Origin: Palsa-506 sp963836355
Lineage (GTDB): Bacteria; Actinomycetota; Actinomycetes; Streptosporangiales; Streptosporangiaceae
NCBI GenBank assembly: GCA_963836355.1
Contig: CAWIJO010000020.1
Span: 124,001 to 188,000 of the forward strand
Direction: 5' to 3'
Length of the DNA stretch: 64,000 nucleotides
The notes under the pieces were generated by a model. The model was not told where the DNA came from. It was given only the letters and a program-made list of their open reading frames with translations, and did not search any database. The first letter of the stretch is position 1; each line of letters begins with the position of its first letter. Made by a program: the position numbers and the translations under genes. This document shows positions 16,941 through 25,749 of the stretch, piece by piece.

Positions 16941-18361
16941 ATGTTCCGGTTGTACGACACCCGGGCCAGGCAGGTGCTGCCGGTCACGCCTGCCCGCCGC
17001 GGCGAGCTTCGGATGTATACCTGCGGGCCTACCGTCTACCGGGCCGCGCACGTCGGGAACCTGCGCTCCTACCTGCTGTCGGACCTGATCAGGCGGAATG
17101 CCGAGCGGCACCGGCTGACTACGGTCGTCTGCCAGAACATCACCGACGTGGGCCATCTGGCCGGGGACACCGAGTCCGACGCCACCGGCGAGGACAAGAT
17201 GCTGGCGCAGGCACGGGCCGAGGACGCTACCGCGGGGCAGCTGACCCGACGGCACGAGCAGACGTTCCGCGCCGACTGCTCCGCGCTGAACCTCCGCCCG
17301 CCAGATCACTGGCCGCGCGCATCAGAATCGATCGGCCTGATGATCGACATGATCGCAAAGCTGCTCGAGACCGGCCACGCCTACGCCGCCCCGGGCGGGT
17401 CGGTGTACTTCGACGCACGCTCGTTCCGCGGCTATGGCGAGCTGTCCGGCAACCGGCTCGACGACCTGCGGCCCGGGCACCGCTCCGGCGGCGGGGTGGA
17501 TAAGCAGAAGCGGTTCCACGCGGACTGGGCGCTATGGAAGGCCGCGCCGGGCGGACGGGAGCTGACCTGGCCTGCCCCCTGGGGTGCCGGCTTCCCTGGC
17601 TGGCACACCGAGTGCTCCGCCATGTCGCTGCACTATCTCGGCGACCTGATCGACGTGCATACCGGCGGCATCGACCTGCGGTTCCCGCATCACGAGGACG
17701 AGCGCGCCCAGTCCGACTCGGTGGCCGGGCACGAGGTGGTCCGGCACTGGGCGCACGGCGAGCACCTGCTGTTCGACGGCGCCGTGCTGGCCAAGTCGAC
17801 GGGCAGCGTGGTGCTGCTCAGCGACGTCGCCGACCGCGGGCTCGACCCGCTGGCGCTCCGGCTCGCCTTGCTCGAGCACCGCTACCGGCAGCGGCTGAAC
17901 CTGACCTGGGACACGCTGCAGGCCGCTGACAAGACCCTGCGCAGGTGGCGAGACCGGGTAGCGGACTGGGCTCGCGCGCCGAGCAAGCCGATGTGCGCCC
18001 AGTACGTCGGCGACATCACCGGCGCATTCGACGACGACCTGGACACCCCGGCCGCCTTGCGCGCGCTGCGCGGCCTGGAGAAGGACGGCGAGATCCCGCC
18101 GGGGTCAAAGTTCGAGACCTTCGCGCACGTCGACCAGTTGCTCGGGCTGGACCTGGCCCGTGACATCGGCCTGCGGCCGAGGCCCGGCCGCTGCCCGCTG
18201 GCGCAGCGGAGAAGCTCCGGGCCAGGCAGGCCGCGCGGCGGGCCGGCGATTTCCCGGCCGCGGACCGGCTCAGGGACGAGCTTGCCGCGATCGGCGTCAC
18301 CGTGGCCGACACGCCAGGCGGCCAGGAATGGACGGTCAGCCCAGGCAGGCCAACCCGGTAA
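16941..18361 (+). pseudogene. Cysteinyl-tRNA synthetase paralogue, C-terminal frameshift
   Basis: A class I synthetase-fold protein of about 473 residues when repaired. It has the Zn-binding/cysteine pocket start MYTCGPTVYRAAHVGN (HIGH-like HVGN), NITDVGHLAGD, WHTECSAMSLHYLGD, GGIDLRFPHHEDERAQ and the family C-terminus LRARQAARRAGDFPAADRLR plus RDELAAIGVTVADTP. The catalytic KMSKS loop reads VLAKSTGS around residue 282, so the first lysine is missing. The end is reached only after a one-base shift near 18,180. It follows dapC by 15 bases. It may be a second cysS, a MshC-like or other cysteine-activating enzyme, or an inactive paralogue; I cannot tell which from sequence. Confidence 0.78.
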
Positions 18362-18493
18362 CGCAACGGTTGACGCATATCACCGCTCACTACGCAACAG
18401 ATCGCCGCCAACGCGCAGTGGCTGCAGGGACTGGGCGTGCCAATCGGCTCTTACGCTGGGATTATTGCTTGATCATCAGCTGACGGGAGCCGT

Positions 18494-19327
18494 ATGAGCC
18501 AAACGGAGAGCGCCGCGCGCGGCCGGACCGCCTTCGCCAGGAACTATCTGATGTGCCCGCCTGAACACTTCACTGTGAATTACGCGATAAATCCATGGAT
18601 GGACCCTGCCGGCGGAGTCGACGCCGGGCGGGCGATGATGCAATGGCGCCGCCTGCGCGATATCTACGCGAGTCTCGGCCATACCGTGCGCACGATCAGG
18701 CCGGAGCCCGGCCTGCCGGACATGGTCTTCGCGGCGAACGGCGGCACCGTGATCGGCGGCAAGGTACTAGGGGCACGTTTCCGCTATCCGCAGCGGGAGC
18801 CGGAAAGCGCGGCCTACCTCAGCTGGTTCAGGCGCCGCGGCTACCCGATCGTGGTCCCGCCGCGCTGCGTCAACGAGGGCGAGGGCGACATCATCTTCAC
18901 CGGGACCTGCGTCATCGCCGGACACGGGTTCCGCAGCGACACGGCCGTGGCAGCCGAACTTGCCGAGCTTTTCGGCCTGCCCGTCGTCAGCGTCCGCCTG
19001 GTCGACCCGCGGTTTTATCACCTCGACACGGCACTGGCAGTGCTCGATGCCGACACGGCTGCCTATTACCCGGCGGCGTTCGACGACGCGGGCCTGGCGG
19101 CGCTGGCCTCGCTGTTCGCCGAGCTCATCGAGGCGAAAGACGAAGATGCCGAGGTGCTTGGCCTGAACGCGGTCAGCGATGGCCGGCACGTAGTGCTGCC
19201 CGTGCAGGCGAGCGGCCTTGCCGCGCAGCTCGCCGCCCGCGGCTTCGAGCCGGTGCCGGTCGACATGTCAGAGCTCCGCAAGGCGGGCGGCGGCCCGAAG
19301 TGCTGCACGCTTGAGCTGAGATCGTGA
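18494..19327 (+). CDS. ddaH: Dimethylarginine dimethylaminohydrolase / amidinotransferase family
   Basis: A 277-residue guanidino-modifying enzyme of the beta/alpha-propeller amidinotransferase fold. The substrate loop PDMVFAANGGTVIG, NEGEGDIIFTG, the catalytic His in PRFYHLDTALAVLD and the nucleophilic Cys in GGGPKCCTLELRS are all in place. Family members hydrolyse N-methylarginines to citrulline or hydrolyse arginine-like substrates to ornithine-type products. It is followed after 12 bases by rocD, so the pair probably feeds arginine-derived ornithine into glutamate semialdehyde. GGGAG precedes the ATG. Confidence 0.86.
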   Translation: MSQTESAARGRTAFARNYLMCPPEHFTVNYAINPWMDPAGGVDAGRAMMQWRRLRDIYASLGHTVRTIRPEPGLPDMVFAANGGTVIGGKVLGARFRYPQREPESAAYLSWFRRRGYPIVVPPRCVNEGEGDIIFTGTCVIAGHGFRSDTAVAAELAELFGLPVVSVRLVDPRFYHLDTALAVLDADTAAYYPAAFDDAGLAALASLFAELIEAKDEDAEVLGLNAVSDGRHVVLPVQASGLAAQLAARGFEPVPVDMSELRKAGGGPKCCTLELRS

Positions 19328-19339
19328 AAGGGGCAAGAC

Positions 19340-20563
19340 ATGGCAGGTAGTCACGGCCCGGAGGCCGGCCCGCAGACGACGCTGGAACTGCGGGCCCAGG
19401 CGCAACTGCACGGGGCGCACAACTATCACCCGCTGCCGGTGATGATCGCCGAGGCCGAAGGCGCATGGGTCACCGACGTGGCGGGCCGGCGCTACCTGGA
19501 CATGCTGGCCGCCTACTCGGCGCTCAACTTCGGCCACCGTCATCCGCGCCTGGTCGCCGCCGCGAAGCGCCAGCTGGACCGGGTAACCCTGGTCAGCAGG
19601 GCGTTTGAGCACGACCAGTTCGGCCCGTTCTGCGCGGAACTCGCGGCGCTGGCCGGCCTGGAGATGGTGCTGCCGATGAACACCGGCGCGGAGGCGGTGG
19701 AAACGGCGATCAAGACGGCGCGCAAATGGGGATACGAGGTCAAGGGCGTACCCGCCAACGAGGCGGTCATCGTGGCCTTCGATGGCAATTTCCACGGCCG
19801 CACCACGACGATCATCAGCTTCTCCACCGACGAGGACGCCAGGGGATCGTATGGCCCGTTCACGCCCGGCTTCCGGGTAGTGCCGTACGGCGACCTCGAG
19901 GCGCTGGCCGAGGTCATGGACGACCGCGTGGTTGCAGTGCTGGTCGAGCCGATCCAGGGCGAGGCGGGCGTGCTCGTGCCGCCGCCCGGCTTCCTGGCCG
20001 GGGTGCGCGAACTCTGCTCGGCGCACGGCGCGCTGATGATCGCCGACGAGATCCAGTCCGGCCTGGGCCGGACCGGGGCCACCTTCGCCTGCGAGCACGA
20101 GGACGTCGTGCCCGACATGTACGTGCTCGGCAAGGCGCTCGGCGGCGGCATCGTGCCGGTCTCCGCCGTGGCGTCATCCAGTGACATCCTCGGCGTGTTC
20201 AAGCCGGGCCAGCACGGCTCCACGTTCGGCGGTAACCCGCTCGCCTGCGCAGTAGCCCGTGAGGTTATCGCGATGCTGTCGACCGGTGAGTTCCAGGAGC
20301 GGTCGGCCAAGCTCGGCGCGCATCTGCACCACCGGCTGTCCGGCCTGCCGCGGGACGCGGTCCGGGAGGTCCGCGGGCGCGGCCTGTGGGCCGGCGTCGA
20401 GTTCGCCGTGCTGTCCGGCCGTGAGGCATCTGAGCGGCTGGCCGCGCTCGGCGTGCTGGCCAAGGACACCCATGGCAGCTCGATCCGGCTAGCCCCGCCC
20501 CTGATGATCAGCGAGCCTGATCTCGACTGGGCCATCGACCGAGTCGAGGAGATCATCCGCTGA
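19340..20563 (+). CDS. rocD: Ornithine aminotransferase
   Basis: A PLP enzyme converting ornithine and 2-oxoglutarate to glutamate-5-semialdehyde and glutamate. The 407-residue sequence has YHPLPVMIAEAEGAWVTDV, YSALNFGHRHPRLV, MNTGAEAVETAIKTARKWGY, FHGRTTTIISFSTD, the PLP-Asp block MIADEIQSGLGRTG, and the PLP lysine in MYVLGKALGGGIVPVSAV, all diagnostic for ornithine aminotransferase. GAAAGGGG lies ten bases before the ATG. Cotranscription with ddaH supports a role in arginine/ornithine catabolism. Confidence 0.94.
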   Translation: MAGSHGPEAGPQTTLELRAQAQLHGAHNYHPLPVMIAEAEGAWVTDVAGRRYLDMLAAYSALNFGHRHPRLVAAAKRQLDRVTLVSRAFEHDQFGPFCAELAALAGLEMVLPMNTGAEAVETAIKTARKWGYEVKGVPANEAVIVAFDGNFHGRTTTIISFSTDEDARGSYGPFTPGFRVVPYGDLEALAEVMDDRVVAVLVEPIQGEAGVLVPPPGFLAGVRELCSAHGALMIADEIQSGLGRTGATFACEHEDVVPDMYVLGKALGGGIVPVSAVASSSDILGVFKPGQHGSTFGGNPLACAVAREVIAMLSTGEFQERSAKLGAHLHHRLSGLPRDAVREVRGRGLWAGVEFAVLSGREASERLAALGVLAKDTHGSSIRLAPPLMISEPDLDWAIDRVEEIIR

Positions 20564-20601
20564 GCCGCCAGCGTGGCCTCGGGCAGATCACCAGTCCGGA
20601 G

Positions 20602-21096
20602 TTAGCCCGGGGCGAGACGGCGGTAGCCGCCGCCGAAGTAGACCAGCGGGCCGCCGCCTTTCGGCTCGGTCACGCCGACTACCTCACCCACGACGATGCT
20701 GTGGTCGCCGCCATCGTGCACCGCCGTCGTCCGGCACTCGATCGACGCCAGCGCGGCAGCCAGGATCGGCGCGCCGGTAACCGGTCCCGGATGGTGCGCG
20801 ATCATGTCCAGCTGGCCGTCCAGCGGACGACCGCGGGTAGCCAGCCAGCGCGCCGTCTTCTCCGAGTCCTCGTCAAGCACCGATACTGACCAGATTCCGG
20901 CCTCGAGCACCGCGTCGTGAAAGCGGGCGATCTTCTCCGCGCAGAACAGCACGAGCAGCGGATCCAGCGAAACCGACGAAAAGGCGCTCACCGTCATCGC
21001 GTGCCCGGTGCCGTGCAGGGTCGTGGCCACCACCGCGATGCCGGTGGGAAACCGGCCCGTGGCGCGCCGGAACGCGGCGGCGTCCGGGGCAGTCAC
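20602..21096 (-). CDS. Flavin reductase-like (FMN-binding split barrel) protein
   Basis: A 164-residue flavin-reductase-domain protein, the usual short component of two-component monooxygenases. AFRRATGRFPTGIAVVAT is the N-terminal family block, MTVSAFSSVSLDPLLVLFC binds flavin phosphate, and the His in DGGDHSIVVGEVV is typical. No oxygenase partner is adjacent, so it may serve a distant one. It starts with GTG at 21094-21096, overlapping the stop of the upstream membrane protein by four bases, which suggests coupling to the mshB transcript. Confidence 0.85.
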   Translation of the reverse strand: MTAPDAAAFRRATGRFPTGIAVVATTLHGTGHAMTVSAFSSVSLDPLLVLFCAEKIARFHDAVLEAGIWSVSVLDEDSEKTARWLATRGRPLDGQLDMIAHHPGPVTGAPILAAALASIECRTTAVHDGGDHSIVVGEVVGVTEPKGGGPLVYFGGGYRRLAPG

Positions 21097-21485
21097 CGGC
21101 TAGCCCTGGGCTGGCGGGACCGCGGCAGCCCGGCGAAAGCCGCCACGACGCCGGCCGCGGCACAGGCGGAGCCGCCGTAGAGGAACCACTTGCCCGCAGC
21201 GGTATTCGTGATCACGACGCTTCCTCCCGGCGTGGTCATGGCAAGCACGAACGATGCCGTGAACCACCCCACAGCGGGCATAAGTCCCCCGGTTGGCGTC
21301 TGCATTCCCCAGGCGGCTAGAACGGTCGTCACGAGGATCGCCGCGGCGAAAGCGAGCGGGGCTGCCGGGACCGGGCCGATGAAACCGGCATAGAAGAAGC
21401 AGCCGATCAGGCCCTGCAGCGCGCCGAGTACAAACAGCAGCGCGTAACAGCCACCGGTGACCAGCGCCCCGCCGCCCGGCGTCAT
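21093..21485 (-). CDS. DUF6113-like membrane protein downstream of mshB
   Basis: A ~130-residue integral membrane protein with four hydrophobic segments: GGCYALLFVLGALQGLIGCF, PLAFAAAILVTTVLAAWGM, AVGWFTASFVLAMTTPGG and WFLYGGSACAAAGVVAAFAG. It closely resembles in layout the small membrane protein that follows mshB in Streptomyces and relatives, whose function is unknown. The ATG at 21483-21485 (MTPGGGALV) is chosen; a GTG three codons upstream is an alternative. It lies 19 bases after mshB. Confidence 0.78.
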   Translation of the reverse strand: MTPGGGALVTGGCYALLFVLGALQGLIGCFFYAGFIGPVPAAPLAFAAAILVTTVLAAWGMQTPTGGLMPAVGWFTASFVLAMTTPGGSVVITNTAAGKWFLYGGSACAAAGVVAAFAGLPRSRQPRASR

Positions 21486-21504
21486 GTTCCGCACGGACTG
21501 AAGG

Positions 21505-22389
21505 CTAGCCAATGCCGGCGAAAAGATCGTCTTCCCAGCCGTGCGGCCCGCGCCCTGGTCCGCGCGGGCCGGCCAGCAGGGTGTAGTACTCACGGCCGAA
21601 AGCCCGCTGGCCCACGTTGTCGGACAGCGCGAAGAACGGGCCGTCGACGGCGATCTGGGTGACGTGCGCGCGCATCGCGTCGACCTTGGCGTCCAGGTAC
21701 TTGGTGGCGTCGATGTCCGTTGTCACCTCGTAATCCGGCGTGCCGAACGGGAAGTCATCCGCCGACTCGACCAGGCTGAAATCAGGACCACCGCCGGACG
21801 GCTTTCCAGCCTGGCTTCGGCGCATCACCTCGACCGCCTCGGCCAGCACTGACTTCGGCACGGTGGTCGCGTACAACTTGCTGACCAGGCCGTCGGCGAG
21901 TTCGAAGGCCCGGCACGCCACCCGGTGCGCCTGGATGTGATCGGGATGCCCGTAGAACCCGTTGTCGTCATAGCTGATCATTACCTGCGGGCGCACCTGC
22001 CGGACCACGGCCAGCAGTTCGCCAGCTGCCTCGTCCAGGTCGGCCCGCCAGAAGCTGCCTGCCCAGTCGTTGGACGGGGTGCCCATCATCCCGGAATCGC
22101 GCCACCGGCCGGCCCCGCCGAGAAACCGGTAGTCGGTCACCCCAAGCACCGAGCAGGCCGCGGCCAGCTCGCCGATCCTGCGCTCACCGAGGCTGGCGTC
22201 GGCACCCCAGGCCAGCTGCGCGAACTCAGGCGGGATGATCTCGCCAAGCTCCCCTAGGGTGCAGGTAACCAGCGTCACCCCGGCGCCCTCGGCCGCGTAC
22301 TTCGCCATCGTCGCTCCGGTGCCGATCGACTCGTCATCCGGATGGGCATGCACGAGCAGCAGCCTGCGGCCATCATCGGTTGCGCTCAT
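21505..22389 (-). CDS. mshB: Mycothiol biosynthesis deacetylase
   Basis: Removes the acetyl group from 1-D-myo-inositol 2-acetamido-2-deoxy-alpha-D-glucopyranoside in mycothiol synthesis, a Zn-dependent LmbE-fold enzyme. The 294-residue product has the metal motif LLLVHAHPDDESIGTGATMA, LGVTDYRFLGGAGRWRDSG, and the second metal/catalytic block DDNGFYGHPDHIQAH. VDGPFFALSDNVGQRAFGRE near the C-terminus is typical for MshB rather than other LmbE proteins. It indicates that the host makes mycothiol. ATG at 22387-22389 is the family start. Confidence 0.94.
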   Translation of the reverse strand: MSATDDGRRLLLVHAHPDDESIGTGATMAKYAAEGAGVTLVTCTLGELGEIIPPEFAQLAWGADASLGERRIGELAAACSVLGVTDYRFLGGAGRWRDSGMMGTPSNDWAGSFWRADLDEAAGELLAVVRQVRPQVMISYDDNGFYGHPDHIQAHRVACRAFELADGLVSKLYATTVPKSVLAEAVEVMRRSQAGKPSGGGPDFSLVESADDFPFGTPDYEVTTDIDATKYLDAKVDAMRAHVTQIAVDGPFFALSDNVGQRAFGREYYTLLAGPRGPGRGPHGWEDDLFAGIG

Positions 22390-22490
22390 ACCGGCGAGCT
22401 TAGCCGTGGCCCGGCGAACCGACTTCCCGCGCCGCGGCGGCCGGCCAGGACGGCTGCCGCCAGCGCGACTGACTGGCAAGATCTACGTCC

Positions 22491-24819
22491 ATGACGGATA
22501 CCTTCCCGCGCCAGTACGCCAGGACGCAGCGATTCACGCTCGGCGTGCCGAGATCCTTCCAGATCTCGCCGGACGGTAACCGGGTCGTCTTCCTGCGGTC
22601 CAAGAGCGGGTCCGATCCGGTCACCTGCCTGTGGCTGCTCGACGTCACAACCGGGCGGGAGCATCTGATCGCCGACCCGGCCGAACTGGGCAAGCTCGGA
22701 TCCGATGACGGCGACCTGGACCCCGCGGAGCAGGCGCGCCGGGAGCGTTCGCGCGAGCAGGCGGCCGGCATCGTGGCATTCGGCTGCGACGACGACGTCC
22801 GGCTGGCCGTGTTCGGTCTGTCCGGGCGTGTGTACGCGGCGGACCTGGCCATGCCCGGCACCGCTGGCCACGACAGCACTCCGGACCCCGCGGCCGGTCG
22901 GGCAGCCATGATCAGCGCGGTCCCGGCGCTGGCCCCGGCGGCCGATCCCAGGCCCGACCCGGCAGGGCGGCTGGTCGCCTATGCCTGCGCAGGCGGCCTC
23001 AGGATCATCAGCCTGGACAGCGGCGAAGATCGCGCCATCGCATCTGCTGATGCTGAGAGCGCTGCAGGGACTGGAGGGGCTGCCGGAAACATCTCGTTTG
23101 GGCTGGCCGAATTCATTGCCGCCGAGGAGATGGGCCGCGCCCGCGGCTACTGGTGGGCGCCGGATTCGGCTGCCCTGCTTGTCGCCCGGGTCGATGTGGG
23201 CCCGGTGCAGCGACTGCATATCGCCGACCCGTCGAACCCCGGCCAGCCAGCCACCGAGATCCGGTATCCGGCCGCTGGCACCCCGAATGCCGTCGTCTCG
23301 CTCGTGCTAGCCGGGCTAGACGGCCGACACACGCCGGTCAGCTGGGACAACACAGCGTTTCCCTACCTGGTCACCGCATGCTGGGCGGGCGCGGGATCAG
23401 CCGCCGGCGCGAGGTCAGCCTCGGCGGACGCACCTTCTCATCGTGGTGCAAGCCCGCGACCAGCGCGAGATGCGGCTGCTAGCGGTGGATCGGCAGACCG
23501 GCGCCACGACGGCACTGCGCGCGGACAGTGACCCGCACTGGCTGGACATCATCCCGGGCGTGCCAGCCAGGACCGCTGCCGACCGGATCGTCTGGACCAC
23601 CGATGCCGGCGACGCGCACCGGCTGATCGTCGCGGCGGCCAGCGACTTGACCGCCGATCGCGCCGTCCCGGTGACCCCGAGCGGGCTCCAGGTCAGGGAA
23701 GTGCTGAGCGTCGACGGCGAAACGGTCCTTTTCGCCGCATCGGACGAGGAGCCGGCCGAGATCGGGCTCTGGACATACGGGCCCGAAGGCCTGGCCAGGC
23801 TCGCGGTTGGCGACGGCGGCCCCGGCACCCTCACCGGACGGCGGGCGGGCGGCACCACGGTGGCGGTGCGCAGGAGCCTGGATCAGGACGGCGCCACGAT
23901 CCACGTGCTGCGCGTTAGCCGGGCCAAGCACGACGTTGCCGGACCAGGCGACATCCGCCTGCAGCGCGAAATCCAGGTCGCGCGGATCACTTCGCTTGCC
24001 GACTCGCCGCTGCTGCCAGTCCCCGCACCGGACATTTTCGCCGCCGGGGAGCACGGTATCAGGACGGCGCTGCTGCTGCCGTCCTGGCATCAGCCTGGTA
24101 CGGCAATGCTGCCAGTGCTGATGGATCCCTACGGCGGTCCGCACGGGCAGCAGGTGCAGATCAGCCGCGGCGTGTTCCTGTCCTCGCAATGGCTGGCCGA
24201 GCAGGGCTTCGCCGTGATCGTGGCGGACGGCCGGGGCACTCCGGGCCGCGGGCCGGGCTGGGAAAAGGCAGTGGCTGGCGACCTGGCGGGCCCGCCGCTG
24301 GCCGACCAGGTCGAGGCACTGCACGCCGCCGCGGCCCGGTGCGCCGATCTGGATCTGGGCCGGGTGGCCATCCGGGGCTGGTCATTCGGCGGCTACCTGT
24401 CGGCGCTGGCCGTGCTGCGCCGCCCGGACGTGTTCCATGCCGCGGTGGCCGGCGCCCCGGTCACCGACTGGCTGCTGTACGACACCCATTACACCGAGCG
24501 CTACCTCGGTCATCCCGCTGACGCCGTGGCGAACTACGACGCCAGTTCGCTGCAGGCCGATGCGCACAAGCTGTCCCGCCCGCTGCTGATCATCCACGGG
24601 CTGGCGGATGACAACGTGGTCGTCGCGCATTCGCTGCGGCTGTCGTCGGCGCTGCTCGCGGCCGGCCGGCCGCACAGCGTGCTGCCGCTGTCCGGGGTGA
24701 CGCACATGGCCGCGCAGGAGGTGGTGGCGGAAAACCTGCTGCTGCTACAGGTCGATTTCCTGCGCAAGTCGCTCGGTGTAGCGAGTGTCACACCCTCTTT
24801 GGCGCGCCCCGCGCCGTAG
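22491..24819 (+). pseudogene. S9 family prolyl oligopeptidase, single frameshift
   Basis: A dipeptidyl-peptidase IV-like serine peptidase of about 776 residues if repaired: an N-terminal beta-propeller (FQISPDGNRVVFLRSKSG, WWAPDSAALLVARVD) and a C-terminal alpha/beta-hydrolase. Catalytic Ser is in RGWSFGGYLSALAVL, Asp is in IIHGLADDNVV, and His is in LSGVTHMAAQE. MDPYGGPHGQQVQ marks the domain junction. The reading frame changes near 23,430, between TACWAGAG and LLIVVQARDQREMRLL; one inserted base or two missing ones restores continuity. It diverges from mshB. A sequencing error is at least as likely as loss of function. Confidence 0.85.
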
Positions 24820-24931
24820 CGGTGATATTCCTTTGGAATAGGGTTCAGACGGCACCGCGGCCATGCGGCTGGGGAAACGCGTGCGGCCCGCGGAGCGACC
24901 CAAGACAGTTTCAGGGCGGAGACGTCGACAA

Positions 24932-25737
24932 ATGACGCAGGCAACGGATGCGCCGGCCAACGCCAGGGCGCAGATCAGCGAGAAGACGCTACGCCAGGAT
25001 CCCTGGTGGCGGAGCCGGCCATCACGGCCACGCTGCTGATCATCTGGGTGGCGTACGCGACCGTGCACGTCTTCCTCGGCCGGTGGTACTGGGTACCGCG
25101 GTACCACTACCTGACACCGTTCTACTCGCCTTGTGTCAGCGGCGCGTGTGCCGACGGATCGAGCAGCCTGGGCCAGTGGTTCGGCAACGTGCCGTCGATC
25201 ATTCCCTACGCGGTCGTGTCCTTGCCGCTCGTGCTCGGTTTCCGGCTCACCTGCTACTACTACCGCAAGGCGTACTACCGGGCATTCTGGCGCGCGCCCG
25301 CCGCGTGCGCCGTGCGCGAACCGCATGCCAGCTACTCGGGCGAGACCCGCCTGCCGCTCATCATGCAGAACCTGCACCGTTACTTCTTCTACCTCGTGAT
25401 CCTGATCTCGGTGCTGAACACCTGGGACCTGGTGCAGGCATTCCGCGGCCCGGACGGCGGTTTCGGGCTCGGCCTCGGCACCCTGATCATGGGCGTCAAC
25501 GTGGTGCTGCTGTGGGCATACACGGTGTCCTGCCATTCCTGCAGGCACATCACCGGCGGCCGGCTAAAGCACTTCTCGAAGCACCCGGTCCGATACTGGA
25601 TATGGACCCAGGTCTCCAAGCTCAACGTACGGCACATGCAGCTCGCATGGACCACGCTGGGCACGCTGATGCTGACCGACCTATACATCCTGCTCGTGGC
25701 CAGCGGGAGCATCAGCGACCTCCGGTTCTTCAACTGA
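24932..25737 (+). pseudogene. sdhC: Succinate dehydrogenase membrane subunit (Sdh1 type), one-base frameshift
   Basis: The membrane anchor of an Sdh1-type succinate:quinone reductase, equivalent to the Rv0249c group. After MTQATDAPANARAQISEKT the conserved DPWW motif is followed by a frame change at about 25,010, where one G restores DPWWREPAITATLLIIW. The rest (243 residues) has hydrophobic segments including IIPYAVVSLPLVLGF, YFFYLVILISVLNTWDL and LIMGVNVVLLWAYTVSCHSC, plus candidate haem-ligand histidines (NLHRYFFY, CHSCRHITGG). It lies 12 bases before sdhA. The lesion in a G run is probably a sequencing deletion. Confidence 0.82.
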
Positions 25738-25749
25738 GACAGGCAAACA

